A stretch of 64,000 bases of DNA from Ramlibacter terrae (GTDB taxonomy: Bacteria > Pseudomonadota > Gammaproteobacteria > Burkholderiales > Burkholderiaceae_C). The stretch lies in contig CP053418.1 in the NCBI GenBank assembly GCA_013127575.1, forward strand, positions 806,001-870,000, written 5' to 3'. The translations under genes and the position numbers were made by a program. Positions 21,193 to 32,643 of this stretch are shown in pieces (position 1 is the first letter of the stretch; each line of letters begins with the position of its first letter). The notes beneath the pieces are model-generated. The model made no database searches, was not told the origin of the DNA, and saw nothing but the letters and a program-made list of their open reading frames with translations.

Positions 21193-21884
21193 TTATTTCT
21201 TCGCGGCGGGCGCCTTGGCGGCCGGGGCCTTGGCAGCGGGCGCCTTGGCGTCCTTGCCACCCTTGGCGGCCGGCTTCGCGTCGGCGGCCGGAGCGGCTTC
21301 GGCGGTGGCCTCGGCCGATTCCTCGGCGGCGGACTGCACCACCGACACCAGCACCGGGTTCGGCTTGCCGTGCGTCACGGCCTTCACGCCCTTGGGCAGC
21401 TTGACGTCGGCCGGTGCAGCGACATGCCCTTCTTCAGGCCCGACAGGTCCACTTCGATGAACTCGGGCAGGTCGGCCGGCAGGCACGACACGTCGAGTTC
21501 GTTGATGACCGGGTTGACCATGCAGTTCTCGACCTTGACGGCCTCGGACTCTTCGGCGCCCTTGTAGTGCAGCGGCACCTTCATGTGCATGCGGGTGTTG
21601 GCGTCGACGCGCTGGAAGTCCACGTGCTGGACCTGCTGGCGGAACGGGTGGTATTGCACGTCGCGCAGCAGGACCTTGCTGGTGGCGCCGCCCAGTTCCA
21701 TCTCGAGGATGGACGAGTGGAAGGCTTCCTTCTTCAGGGCGTGGAACAGCGCGTTGTGATCGAGTTCGATCAGCTGCGGTTCGCCCGAACCACCGTACAC
21801 GATGCCCGGCGTCTTGCCGACGTTGCGGAGACGGCGGCTCGCACCCGTACCCTGCTTGGCGCGCTCGAAAGCTGCGAATTTCAT
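21193..21884 (-). CDS. rplY: 50S ribosomal protein L25/general stress protein Ctc
   Basis: 5S rRNA-binding ribosomal protein of the long (Ctc) type, about 230 residues. The N-terminal domain has [15 protein letters not shown] and the 5S-contact segment [20 protein letters not shown]; the beta-rich C-terminal domain carries [21 protein letters not shown]. The tail is low-complexity Ala/Lys ([17 protein letters not shown]). One break near 21413 restores CCTGG ([11 protein letters not shown]). It is encoded with prs upstream and pth downstream. Confidence 0.95.
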
Positions 21885-21963
21885 AGACTTCTCCAAACCG
21901 GAATCCACCGCGACCAGTGTGATTCCATTGCTAAAAAGCCCGCCGAAGGCGAGCGACGATGAC

Positions 21964-22941
21964 TCAGAACAGGTTGACTGGTCCGAGAAAAGGGACATGA
22001 CCGATTCGCCCTTGGCGATGCGCTGCATCGTTTCGCCGATGAGGGGGCCGACGGTCAGCTGGCGGATCTTGGCGCACTCGCGTGCGGCGGCCGACAGCGG
22101 GATGGTGTTGGTGACGACCACTTCGTCGAGTGCGGCGCCGTTGGCGATGCGCTCGATGGCCGGACCGGAGAAGATCGCGTGCGTGCAGTACGCGTAGACG
22201 TTCTTGGCGCCGCGCTCCTTGAGCACCTCGGCCGCCTTCACCAGCGTGCCGGCGGTGTCGATCATGTCGTCCATGATCACGCAGTTGCGGCCTTCGATCT
22301 CGCCGATGACGTGCATCACTTCGCTGACGTTGGCCTTCGGGCGGCGCTTGTCGATGATGGCGAGGTCGCAACCGAGCTGCTTGGCCAGCGCGCGGGCGCG
22401 CACCACGCCGCCGACGTCGGGCGAGACGACGATCAGGTCGTCGTAGTTCTTCTGGCGCAGGTCGCCCAGCAGCACCGGCGACGCGTAGATGTTGTCGACG
22501 GGAATGTCGAAGAAGCCCCGGATCTGGTCGGCGTGCAGGTCCATGGTGAGCACGCGTGCCACGCCCACGGTTTCCAGCAGGTTGGCGACCACCTTGGCCG
22601 AGATCGGCACGCGGGCGGAGCGCGGGCGGCGGTCCCTGGCGGGCATAGCCGAAGTACGGAATCACGGCGCTGATCCGCTCGGCCGAGGCGCGCTTGAGCG
22701 CGTCGACCATGATCAGCAGTTCCATCAGGTTCTCGTTGGTCGGGGCGCAGGTGGACTGCACCACGAACACGTCGCGGGCGCGCACGTTGGTGTTGATCTC
22801 CACCGTGACTTCGCCGTCGGAGAAGCGGCTCACCGAGGCCGCGCCGAGCGAGATGCCCAGGTGGCCGGCGATCTCTTCCGCCAATGCCGGGTTGGCATTG
22901 CCGGTGAAAACCATGAAATCGGGAGTGGGAGCTGCCTGCAT
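21964..22941 (-). CDS. prs: ribose-phosphate pyrophosphokinase
   Basis: Makes PRPP from ribose 5-phosphate and ATP. Motifs: [10 protein letters not shown], the ATP-binding [12 protein letters not shown] and YFGYARQDR, the metal site [21 protein letters not shown], and the PRPP-binding loop [13 protein letters not shown]. Two breaks, near 22640 (CCAGG read as CCAGGG) and 21981 (CCAGG read as CCAG), restore a normal protein ending SLFSDQVNLF at 21964. The conserved tRNA-Gln lies just upstream. Confidence 0.96.
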   Translation of the reverse strand: MQAAPTPDFMVFTGNANPALAEEIAGHLGISLGAASVSRFSDGEVTVEINTNVRARDVFVVQSTCAPTNENLMELLIMVDALKRASAERISAVIPYFGYARQGPPPALRPRADLGQGGRQPAGNRGRGTRAHHGPARRPDPGLLRHSRRQHLRVAGAAGRPAPEELRRPDRRLARRRRRGARPRAGQAARLRPRHHRQAPPEGQRQRSDARHRRDRRPQLRDHGRHDRHRRHAGEGGRGAQGARRQERLRVLHARDLLRSGHRAHRQRRRTRRSGRHQHHPAVGRRTRVRQDPPADRRPPHRRNDAAHRQGRIGHVPFLGPVNLF

Positions 22942-23023
22942 GAAGGAACCAGCGAGTGTTTCAGCTTGGTGGAGCCGCGGCCAGCGGCGCATTCGCCGGA
23001 CTGTGCCGCAACATCAACGGTTT

Positions 23024-23100
23024 TGGCAGGGGAGGAAGGACTCGAACCCTCGCATGCCGGAATCAAAATCCGGTGCCTTGACCAACTTGGCGACTCCCCT
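23024..23100 (-). tRNA. tRNA-Gln (anticodon TTG)
   Basis: Minus-strand cloverleaf: acceptor AGGGGAG pairs with CTCCCCT followed by GCCA. The anticodon arm is CCGGA-TTTTGAT-TCCGG with anticodon TTG, and the T arm contains GGTTCGAGTCC. The 3' CCA is encoded. It lies between ispE and prs as in other Burkholderiales. Confidence 0.96.
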
Positions 23101-23120
23101 ACACGGGTCGACGGCTGAAA

Positions 23121-23978
23121 TCAGCCGCCAACCGAATCGTCGCTGGCTGCCCATCCCACCGGGGGATGAACCTCCATATTGCCGCATTCCCGGACCTGCC
23201 AGTCCGCCGGGGCCTGCGCCGGGGATTTCCCCGGCGGCAGCAGCGCGAAGACCGCGCTGCCCGAGCCCGTCATGCGGGCCTGCAAGCCTTGCGAACCCAG
23301 CCAATCCAGCGCCTCGCCCACATCGGGGCAGAGCTGGCGGGCCACTGGTTCCGTGTCGTTGTGACCGAAACCCTGGGGGTCTGCAGCAAAGCCTGCGATT
23401 GTAGCACCGTCGCTGTCCCGTTTCAGCGCGGGGCTTCGGAAGATGTCGGCCGTGGCCAGTCCGCGGGCCGGCTTGACCACCGCAAAACGCGCCCGGGGCA
23501 CGTCGATTGCAGTGATTCGTTCTCCTATGCCCTCGACCCATGCGTTGCGTCCGCGCAAAAAGAAGGGCACGTCGGCGCCGAGCGCCAGGCCGATGCGTTC
23601 CGAGGTCGGCCAAGGGCAGCCGCACATTCCAGAGACGGTTCAGCGCCAGCAGGCAGCTTGCCGCATCGGACGAGCCGCCGCCCATGCCGGCTTCGGCCGG
23701 GATGCGCTTGTCGACTGGATGTGGGCGCCGGCCGTGCAGCCTGTGGCCTGCTGCAGGGCGCGGGCGGCACGCAGCACGAGGTCGTCGGCGGGCAGCGCCG
23801 GGCCGAGGTCTTCCCGGCTCAGTCGACCGCCGGGCCTCGCTTCGAAGTGCAGCGTGTCGTGCCAGTCCACCAGCATGAAGGCCGACTGCAGCAGGTGGTA
23901 GCCGTCGTCGCGGCGGCCGGTGATGTGCAGGAAGAGGTTGAGCTTGGCCGGCGCCGGCACGTCGTACAGGGCGTGCAT
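23121..23978 (-). CDS. ispE: 4-diphosphocytidyl-2-C-methyl-D-erythritol kinase
   Basis: GHMP kinase of the MEP isoprenoid pathway. N-terminal [24 protein letters not shown] loop [18 protein letters not shown] and C-terminal [11 protein letters not shown] are all present. Breaks near 23714 (CCAGG read as CCAG) and 23610 (CCTGG read as CCTCGG) are both CCWGG sites. It starts 13 bases after the lolB stop, so it is co-transcribed with lolB. Confidence 0.95.
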
Positions 23979-23991
23979 GGAAGGGGCCCGC

Positions 23992-24491
23992 CTACTTGTC
24001 GAAGGCGATGCGCAGGTCGGCTGCCGGTTCGGGCGTGCTGCGCTGGGCGCGCAGGCGGCCGCTGGCGACTTGGCTCACGTCGGCCTGCCAGCCGGCGACC
24101 GGCGTGGCCTGGCCGGAGAGCCAGTCGAACAGCGCCGCCACCGGCAGCTCGGCGCCCGTCACTTCGCTGGCGAGCGCCTCGAGCGAAGGGAACTGGCGCA
24201 TGCCGTCGTTCGTCTTGAGCGTGGCAGATCCCGGCGTCCACGCCAGCACGGCCAGCGTGCCGCCCAGCGGCGTGAACAGGGTGAGCTCGCCCGTGGCCGG
24301 CGCGCCCTTCAGTTCGAAGCCGGCGGAAAAAGCCTGCGGCGGGTTGGCTGGACCGACAGCGCCAGCCGCCCCGTGAACACCTGCACGCCCGGCTCGACCG
24401 GGCCGCGCTGCGGCGTGGCGCAGCCGGCCAGCGCGGCGAGCAGCACGCAGGCGCCCAGCAGCCGCCCCACGGCGGACCTTCGTTGCAGCAT
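23992..24491 (-). CDS. lolB: outer-membrane lipoprotein LolB
   Basis: Receives lipoproteins from LolA and inserts them in the outer membrane. Lipoprotein signal [14 protein letters not shown] with the lipobox cysteine near residue 23, then [10 protein letters not shown]. The fold continues with [20 protein letters not shown] and [15 protein letters not shown] break near 24350 restores CCAGG. The ATG at 24491 overlaps the stop of the upstream TPR gene (TGATG). Confidence 0.92.
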
Positions 24492-26226
24492 CACGGCTTC
24501 ACCTTGAGGCGCTTCAGGGTTTCGGCCAGCGTTTCGTTCTCGGCGTTCTGCAGCAGGCCTTCACGCCAGATGCTGCGCGCCTGCTCCACGGCCCATGCTC
24601 CAGAGCACTTCACCGAGGTGGGCCGCGATCTCGGGATCGGGGCGCTCCTTGTACGCGCCCTGCAGGATGCGCAGGGCCTCGGCCTTGTTGCCCATGCGGA
24701 ACTCGACCCAACCCAGGCTGTCGGTGATGAAAGGGTCGCCGGGCGCCAGTTCGAGCGCCTTCTGGATCAACTGCGGCTTCGGGCAGCCGCTGGCCGCGCT
24801 CGGCCAGCGAGTAGCCGAGCGCGTTGTACGCGTGGTGGTAGTCGGGCTTGGCCGCGATCAGGCGGCGCAGCAGCCTTTCCATCTCGGCGAAGTTCTCCAG
24901 CTTCTCGGCCATCATGGCCTGGTCGTAGAGCAGGTCGGTGTCGCTGGTGTCCTTGGCGGCCGCCTGCGCCAGCAGGTCGTACGCGGGCCGGTACTGCTTG
25001 AACTCGCGCAACAGGCTGATTTCGGCCATCAGCTTCATGCGCGCGTCGGCGGGCGTGCGCTCGGGCACGGAGCGGATCAGCTTGCGCGCTTCGTCGAGCC
25101 GGCCCTGCCGCGCCAGGATGGAGGCGCGGCGGTTCTGCGCGGCCATCAGGTCCTGCGAATTTTCGATGCGGTCCAGCCAGGCGCCGGCGGCGGTGAGGTC
25201 GCCGCGCTTCTCGGCCACCTGCGCGAGGTTCAGGTAGGCCTGCGCCAGCCCGCGGTTGCGCTCCTCGCCGGCCGGCTGGTTCTGCGCCAGTTCCACGTAG
25301 CGGCGCAGCGCCGTGTCCGCGGCCGGGAGCTGGTTGTCCTGCGCCAGCAGCGACCCCTGTACCAGCCAGGCTTCGGCGAGCTCGGGCCGTTCGGTGGTGA
25401 CGATGCGCAACTGCGCGAGCGCTTCCGGGTAGCGCTGCGCATCGAGCAAGGCGCGCGCGTAGCCCATGCGGATTTCGGGCAGCGGCTGTCCTTCGAGGTA
25501 GCGCTTGAGCAGCACCTCCGCCTGCGGCTGCTTCGGCTCCATCAGTTCGAGCGCCAGCAATGCGGGGCCTTCCGCGCGGGCGTTCACCGCCCGGCCGCGG
25601 CGCGCAGCTTCGAGCGCACCCGCCGGGTCGCCGGCGTTCAGCCGCAGCCGGCCCACCGACGTCCAGGCGACGGGCGCGGTGGCCGGATCCTTCAGGTAGT
25701 CGGCCGGGGCCTGCTCGACGACGGTGGCCGCCTGCTTCTTGTCGGCCACGCGGGCATAGGTGCGCGGCACCAGCGCGATGGCGGAGCCGCGCTCCTGCGG
25801 AGGGGCGAGCGCGATGTCCTGGCGCAGGGCGTCGCTGCTTTCGGGCACGCGGTTCAGCGCCACCAGGATCTGCAGCACGAAGCGGTTGGCGTCGCGCGAT
25901 TGCGGATGCGCCTGCTTCCAGGCCCGTGCCGCCTGCAGCGCCGACTCGCCCGACCGCGCACGGAAGGCGAGTTCCACGGCGCGCTGGTACAGGTCGGGGT
26001 CGTTGGTCTTGCGGGCGGCGTCGAGCACCAACGCGAAGCCGGCGGCCGGCTCGTCGCCGCGCACGTTCAGTTCGCCGAGCAGCAACTGGTAGAACAGCTC
26101 CGCGTCGAGGGCGCTGGCGACCGGTGCGGCCGGTGCCGGTTCGGTGCCTTGCGCCGGGGCCGGCGCGCCCGAAGCGCACCAGAGAAGCAGCGCCGGGGCG
26201 GCCGCCACGGGGTTCAATCGCATCAT
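24491..26226 (-). CDS. secreted tetratricopeptide repeat protein upstream of lolB
   Basis: TPR protein of about 575 residues with an N-terminal signal peptide ([17 protein letters not shown]). Many helical repeats follow; the clearest is [20 protein letters not shown] near the C-terminus. The protein ends [14 protein letters not shown]. Breaks near 24775 and 24597 each lose two bases (GC). It is co-translated with lolB. The position suggests a role in envelope biogenesis, but the function is unproven. Confidence 0.85.
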
Positions 26227-26258
26227 CGACCCATCATAAACTCAAGGCTTTTCCCCCG

Positions 26259-27073
26259 ATGCCCGAACTCCCCGAAGTCGAAGTCACCCGCCGCAGCTTT
26301 GCCGAGCGCATCGCCGGCGCGCGCGTGCAGGGCGTTCGCATGGGCAAGCCGCTGCGCTGGCCGCTGGGGGCCGATCCGCAGGCGCTGGTCGGGCGCACCG
26401 TGGTGGGCGTGCGCCGGCGCGGCAAGTACCTGCTGGTCGACCTCGACGAAGGCGTGCTGCTGCTGCACCGGGCATGTCCGGGAGCCTGCGCTTCGACGCG
26501 GCCATGCCCGAGGCGGCGCTGCACGACCACTTCGACCTGCTCACCACGCGCGGCGTGCTGCGCCTGAACGATCCGCGGCGCTTCGGGGCGGTGGTCTACG
26601 CACCCAGCGAAAGCTCGCCGGAAGCCGTCAAGCTGCTCGGCGGCCTGGGCGTGGAGCCGCTGGGCGACGACTTCGACGCGGCCGCTTTCCATGCCGCATT
26701 GAAGCGCCGCAAGGCGCCGATCAAGCAGGTGCTGCTCGCCGGCGACGTCGTGGTCGGCGTGGGCAACATCTATGCATCGGAGGCCTTGTTCCTCGCCGGC
26801 ATCCGGCCGACGGTGCCGGCGGCGCGCATCTCCAAGCCGCGGGCTGCCCGGCTGCACGCGTCCGTGCGCGAAGTTCTGGCGCGCGCGGTGGACAAAGGGG
26901 GCAGCACGTTGCGCGATTTTTCGAACGCGCATGGCGAGAGCGGCTACTTCCAGCTGGAGGCGATGGTGTACGACCGCGCCGGCGAGCCGTGCCGCGTTTG
27001 CGCAACGCCAATCCGGATGATCCGGCAGGGCCAACGCGCGACGTATTTCTGCCCGCATTGCCAGAAACCCTAG
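26259..27073 (+). CDS. mutM: formamidopyrimidine-DNA glycosylase
   Basis: Removes 8-oxoguanine and formamidopyrimidines. The catalytic N-terminal proline follows the start (MPELPEVEV). The H2TH region contains [18 protein letters not shown], and the C-terminal zinc finger is [24 protein letters not shown]. One break near 26473 restores CCTGG ([10 protein letters not shown]). It is divergent from the TPR-lolB-ispE operon with 32 bases between starts and is followed by the dynamin-like gene and mutY. Confidence 0.96.
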
Positions 27074-27110
27074 GAGGCAAAAGAGGCCGAATGCTATAGT
27101 CAAACGGACC

Positions 27111-29073
27111 GTGGCTACATCTTTCAACGAACAGTTCGACCAGCACGGCGCGTGGCGCCGCGAGTTTGCGCTGCGCCTCAAACTGCTGTCGGAATGGTTG
27201 AAGGACCACGACCTGCTCGATAGCGCCGTCGAGGAGCGCCTGCGCCGCCTCGAAGGCCAGATGCGCTCCGACAAGGTCATGGTGGCCTTCGTCGCCGAGT
27301 TCTCGCGCGGCAAGTCGGAACTGATCAACGCGATCTTCTTCGCCGGCTACAAGCGCCGCATCATGCCGGCGTCGGCCGGGCGCACCACGATGTGCCCGAC
27401 GGAACTGGGCTACGACGCCGAAGTGCCGCCGTGCCTGCGCCTGCTGCCGATCGAAACCCGCCTGCAGCCGCAGCCGCTGATGGAATGGCGCGCCGTCCCC
27501 GAGAAGTGGATGCGCATCGACCTCGACGTCAACGATCCCGCGCAGCTCGCGCAGGCGTTCGAGAAGGTCTCCGAAATCCGCCGCGTCACCATCGACGAGG
27601 CGCGCGCGCTCGGCTTCTGGCACGACGACGCGCCCGAAGACAACCCGATGCTGTCGGCCGACGGCACGGTCGAAGTGCCCAAGTGGCGGCATGCGCTGAT
27701 CAACATCGCGCACCCGCTGCTCAAGCAGGGCCTTGTCATCCTCGACACGCCGGGGCTGAACGCCATCGGCGCCGAACCCGAGCTGACGGTCAACCTGATC
27801 CCGCAGGCGCACGCGGTCGTCTTCATCCGGCCGCCGACACCGGCGTGACCAAGTCCGACCTCGCGATCTGGCGCGAACACCTGATCGCCGAAGACTCCGA
27901 TGCCGACGCGCGGCTGGTGGTGCTGAACAAGATCGACACCATGTGGGACTCGCTGAGCACGCCCGCGCAGGTGCAGGCCCAGATCGATCGCCAGCGCGCC
28001 ACCACCGCCGAAATCCTCGGGCTGCACCACGACCAGGTGATCCCGGTGTCAGGCCAGAAGGGGCACGGTCGCCAAGGTCAACAACGACGCCGAACTGCTC
28101 AAGGCAAGCCGGTTGCCGGTGCTGGAACAAGCCCCGGCGCAAGGCGTCATGGGCCAGCGCCAGAAGATCCTGCGCTCCGCCGTCGCCAGCAACGTCGGCG
28201 AACTGCGGGTCGAGGCCACGCGCGTGCTGGGCATCCGCCGCCGCGACCTCGCCGAGCAGATGGTCGAACTCAAGGGCCTGCGCGGCAAGAACAGTTCCGT
28301 CATCAAGCACATGCGCGCGCGCATCGAGCAGGAGCAGGCCGATTTCGACGCCAGCGGCGCCAAGATCCACGCCGTGCGCTCGGTGCACCTCAAGCTGCTG
28401 CGCGACGTGTTCCACCTGCTCGGCACCGCAACGCTCAAGACGGAAATGGGCGAACTGACGTCGGCGCTGCGCACCCCGGCATCAAGCTCGGCGTGCGGCG
28501 CGCCTACTCGCTCACGTTCGACCGCCTGCGCGAAGGCCTGCGCCGCGCCGGCAAGACCAGCGGCGAGATCCAGTCGATGCTGACCGGCACCTTCCGCCAG
28601 CTCAACGCCGAATACGGCTTCTCGCTGCAGGCGCCGCGCGAACCCGACCTCGCCCGCTACGAACGCGACCTCGACCTGGTGGAGCGCAGCCACAACCAGT
28701 ACCGGGCGTGAGCAACGCGCTGCGGCTGGCGCAACCCGAATTCGCCGACCGCCTGGTACGCGCGCTGGCCACCCGCCTGCGCGTGATCTACGAGTCGGCG
28801 CTGGGGGAAGTGGAACTCTGGAACAAGTCGGCCGCGGCGCAACTCGACGCGCAGCTGCGCGAGCGGCGCCGCAACTTCGGCCGCCGCCTCGAAGCCATCG
28901 AGCGCATCCAGCAGGCCGCCAGCGGCCTCGATGACCGAATCTCCGAAATCGAGACGCAGGAGTCGGCGCTCGACATGCTCGACGCCAAGCTCGGCGAACT
29001 CACGGCGCACCTGACCGACACCCCGGCCGCGGCGCGCCCGCCGGCCGTCCAGCAGCAGCTCAAGACGGCATGA
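27111..29073 (+). CDS. dynamin-like GTPase
   Basis: Bacterial dynamin-superfamily protein of about 650 residues, starting at GTG 27111. G1 reads AEFSRGKSELINA, where the usual first glycine is alanine. G2 is within SAGRTTMCPTEL, G3 is DTPGLN and G4 is NKID. Long helical, coiled-coil stalk regions follow (about 28150-29060). Breaks near 27835, 28062, 28483 and 28706 (the last at CCTGG) are needed to reach the TGA at 29071. Its stop overlaps the mutY start. Likely membrane remodelling or stress; the exact role is unknown. Confidence 0.85.
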
Positions 29074-30111
29074 CCCAGCTTCCGGCGGGCTTCGCCGCCG
29101 GCCGCGTGACCGCCGGCAGCAAAGCCACGGCCGCAATGCGCTGCCCGGCAGAACACCCGCGACCCGTACCGCGTGTGGCTCTCCGAAATCATGCTGCAGC
29201 AGACGCAGGTGGCGGCCGTGCTCGGCTACTACCAGCGCTTCCTCGACCGGTTTCCCGATGTCGCCGCACTGGCCGCGGCGCCGCTCGACGACGTGCTGGG
29301 GCTTTGGAGCGGCCTCGGCTACTACAGCCGCGCGCGCAACCTGCACCTGTGCGCGCAGGCGGTGATGGCGCGGCACGGCGGCGCCTTTCCGCGCACCGCG
29401 ATCGCGTTGCAGGACTTGCCCGGCATCGGCCCTTCGACGGCGGCGGCGATCTCTTCGTTCTGTTTCGGCGAGCGTGCCGCCATCCTCGACGGCAACGTCA
29501 AGCGCGTGCTCACGCGCGTGCTGGCGTACGGGGAGGACCTCTCTTCCGCCGGCAACGAGCGCAGGTTGTGGGACATGGCGCGCGAGCTGCTGCCGACGCG
29601 CACGCTCCACGAATCGATGCCGCGCTACACGCAGGGCATCATGGACATCGGCGCCACCGTCTGCCTGCCGCGCAACCCGAGTTGCCTGCTCTGCCCGGTG
29701 GAGCCGGTTTGCGCCGCGGCGCGCCGGGGGACTCCCGAAGCCTACCCGGTCAAGACCCGCAAGCTCAAGCGCAGCGCCGAGTCGCTGTGGCTGCTGCACG
29801 CGCAGGCGGGTGATGGGTCGGTGTGGCTGCAGAAGCGGCCGAGCGCCGGCGTGTGGGGCGGGCTCTATTGCCTGCCGGTGTTCGGCAGCCGCAATGCGCT
29901 GGCCGATGCGCTGCCGCCGCCGGCCCGCGAGAACCTGCGCGACGCGCCGGCTTTCGTGCACGTGCTCACGCACAAGGACCTGCACCTGCACCCCGTGCAG
30001 GCGGAGCTGCCTGCTGCATGGGACGGCATCGAGGGCGGCTGGTTCGGCCCCGGCCAGTGGCCGCAGCTCGGTTTGCCGGCGCCGGTGCGCAAGCTGCTGG
30101 AAAGCGCCTAG
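29070..30111 (+). CDS. mutY: adenine DNA glycosylase
   Basis: Removes adenine mispaired with 8-oxoguanine. Two breaks near 29119 and 29152, both CCTGG read as CCGG, restore the N-terminus ([20 protein letters not shown]). Then come [10 protein letters not shown], the helix-hairpin-helix [15 protein letters not shown] with the catalytic Asp in [11 protein letters not shown], and the iron-sulfur loop [17 protein letters not shown]. The NUDIX-like C-terminal domain contains WGGLYCLP. It overlaps the dynamin gene by 4 bases and the convergent rapZ by 4. Confidence 0.96.
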
Positions 30112-30944
30112 AACTTCCCGAGTTCGCGGTGCCGCTTGAGCGTCGTCCAGCGCTCGCCGAACTCTTCCGCCAGCTGTTCCACCGGGTACACCGACCGGTG
30201 CTGCCCGCCGGTGCAGCCGATCGCCACCGTGACGTAGCTGCGGTGGTTGCGCGCCAGCGGCTCCAGCCAGTGGTCGAGGAAGCCGGCGATGTGCTGGAAC
30301 ATCTCGTCGACCTCCGAATGCTCGCGCAGGTACGCGATCACCGGTTCGTCCTGCCCGGTCAGGTCGCGCAGTTCCGCGACGTAGTGCGGGTTCGGCAGCA
30401 TTCGCACGTCGAAGATGTAGTCGGCGTCGACCGGGATGCCGCGCTTGAAGGCGAACGACTGGAACACGAGCGTGAGCTGCGCGTGCGGCGTCGACAGCAG
30501 CGACTTCACGTACGCCTGCAGTTGCGCGGCGCGCAGCACGCTGCTGTCGATCACGTGCGCGTGCTCGCGCAGGTCGGCGAGCAGCTCGCGCTCGAGTTCG
30601 ATGGCTTCGACCAGCGCGCGGTGCTGGTCGGCGCTGTTGTCGGCGGCGGAGAGCGGATGCCGCCGCCGCGTTTCGGAGAAGCGGCGCACCAGCGTTTCGG
30701 TGGTTGCATCGAGGAACAGCGGCCGCACGGCCACGCCGCGCTGGCGCAGTTCCTTCAGCTGCCCGGGCACCTGCGGCAAGGCTTCGGCGCTGCGCACGTC
30801 CATCGCGATGGCGACGCGGCGGCCCGCGTGCTTGCGCTCCAGCGCCACGAACGACAGCAGCAGTTCGGGCGGCAGGTTGTCGACGCAGAAGTAGCCGGAG
30901 TCTTCCAGCGCCCGCAGCGCGATCGACTTCCCGGAGCCGGACAT
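30108..30944 (-). CDS. rapZ: RNase adapter protein RapZ
   Basis: Nucleotide-binding regulator that in enterobacteria directs decay of the sRNA GlmZ and so controls amino-sugar synthesis. Walker A is GMSGSGKS; Walker B-like and C-terminal RNA-binding segments include [11 protein letters not shown] and [13 protein letters not shown]. The first in-frame ATG (30944) falls within Walker A, so the true start must be upstream. That region reads VPELVLIT back to a TGA at 30980 with no ATG, GTG or TTG in frame, so a start codon was probably lost to a sequence error near 30970. Confidence 0.93.
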   Translation of the reverse strand: MSGSGKSIALRALEDSGYFCVDNLPPELLLSFVALERKHAGRRVAIAMDVRSAEALPQVPGQLKELRQRGVAVRPLFLDATTETLVRRFSETRRRHPLSAADNSADQHRALVEAIELERELLADLREHAHVIDSSVLRAAQLQAYVKSLLSTPHAQLTLVFQSFAFKRGIPVDADYIFDVRMLPNPHYVAELRDLTGQDEPVIAYLREHSEVDEMFQHIAGFLDHWLEPLARNHRSYVTVAIGCTGGQHRSVYPVEQLAEEFGERWTTLKRHRELGKF

Positions 30945-30977
30945 GCCGGTGATGAGGACGAGTTCGGGGACAAGGCG

Positions 30978-32640
30978 TCAGCTCCGCGCGGCCGCCGCCG
31001 CGTCGCCCAGCATTTCCTTGGCATGCGCCAGCGTCGTGCCGGACAGGCGCTCGCCGCCCAGCATGCGCGCGACTTCGGCGACGCGCTTCTCGCCTTCGAC
31101 CGCGCTGACGCTGCTGGCGACGCCGCCGGCCTGCGCCTGCTTGGCCACCACCGGTGGTGGTCGGCGCACGCCGCCACCTGCGGCAGGTGCGTCACGGCCA
31201 TCACACGGCGGTCGCGTCCCAGCTGCTTCATCAGGCGGCCGACCGTTTCGGCCACGGCCCCGCCGACGCCCGAATCGACCTCGTCGAAGATCAGCGTCTG
31301 TGCTTCGCCGATGCGGCTGGTGGTGACGGCGATGGCCAGCGCGATGCGCGACAGCTCGCCGCCCGAGGCGACCTTGCCCACCGGACGCGGCGTGCTGCCA
31401 GCGTGGCCGGCGACCGGGAAGCTCGCTTCCTCGAGCCCGAAGGCGCTGGGGCTGTCCTGCTTGTCGAGCGCGACTTCGAAGCGGCCGCCCTGCATGCCCA
31501 GGCCTTGCATCGCCTGCGTCACGGCCTTGGACAACTGCGGCGCCGCCTTGGCGCGCGCCTTCGACAATGCGCGGGCCTCGGCCGGGGAACGCGTCGGCTT
31601 CCTTCTTCTCGGCGGCTTCCAGCGCAGCGAGGTCGGCGGCGGCGTCGAGGCGGGCCAGTTCGTCCTTCCAGCCCGCCAGCAGCGACGGCAGTTCGGCCGG
31701 CGTGCGCTTGTAGCGGCGCGCCAGCGACAGCCAGGACCCCATGCGCTCGTCGAGTTCGGCCAGGCGCTGCGGGTCGAGGTCGGTCTTGCGCAGGTAACCG
31801 TGCAGGGAGTGCGCGGCGTCTTCGAGTTGGGCGAGACTGGAGGCCAGCACTTCGCCCACCTCGGCGAACTGCGGCTCCGGTGCTGCTGCGCGCGCAGCAT
31901 GTCGAGCGCCTGCGACAAGCCCCGGCGCGCACCGCCTTCCTCGCCGTCGAGCAGCGCCTGCGCGCCTTGCGCGGCGTCGAGCAGCGCCTGCGCATGCGAC
32001 AGCCGCGTGTGGCTCGCGTTGAGTTCTTCCCACTCGTCGGCGCCGGGCGCCAGCTTGTCGACCTCGCCGATCTGCCGGGCGAGCCGCTCGCGTTCGCGCT
32101 GCAGCGAATCCTGCGCGGTGCGGGCGTCGGCCAGCGCCTTCTGCGCGGCACGCCAGCGCTGCCACAGCTGCTGCAGCTTGCCCGTGTCGAGCCCGGCGTA
32201 GCCATCGAGCAGCGCCCGCACCGCGGCCGGGCGCGTCAGGCTCTGCCAGGCATGCTGGCCGTGGATGTCGACGAGCTGCTCGCCCACCTCGCGCAGCTGC
32301 GTGGCGGTGGCGGCGCTGCCGTTGATCCGGCGCGGCTCTTGCCCCGGCTGTCGATGCTGCGGCGAAGCAGCAGGCCTTCATGGGCGTCGAAGCCGGCCTC
32401 CTGCAGCCAGGGCAGCAGGGAAGGCGGCAGGTCGAATTCGGCGCTGATCTCGGCGCGGGCGGCGCCTTCGCGCACCACGCTCGCTTCGGCGCGCGAGCCC
32501 AGCGCGAGCTGCAGCGCGTCGACCGGGATCGACTTGCCGGCGCCGGTTTCGCCGGTGAGCACCGTGAAGCCGTCGGACAGATCGAGTTCGAGTTCGCGCA
32601 CGATCACGAAATCGCGCAGCGCCATGCGTTTGAGGCTCAT
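30978..32640 (-). CDS. recN: DNA repair protein RecN
   Basis: SMC-like recombination protein that acts on double-strand breaks. Walker A TGETGAGKS, then a coiled-coil centre (DARTAQDSLQRERERLARQI; LEAAEKKEADAF). The ABC signature is VASGGELSRIALAI, Walker B LIFDEVDSGVGG, and the H-loop THLPQVAACADHH. All four breaks (near 32333, 31874, 31577 and 31157) restore CCTGG. It starts 3 bases after the nadK stop, so they are co-transcribed. Confidence 0.95.
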
Positions 32641-32643
32641 CGG

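Noticed and set aside
29173..29220. mutY start at the internal position near 29173
   Set aside because: It would remove the N-terminal helix. Repairing two CCTGG sites restores the canonical N-terminus starting at 29070.
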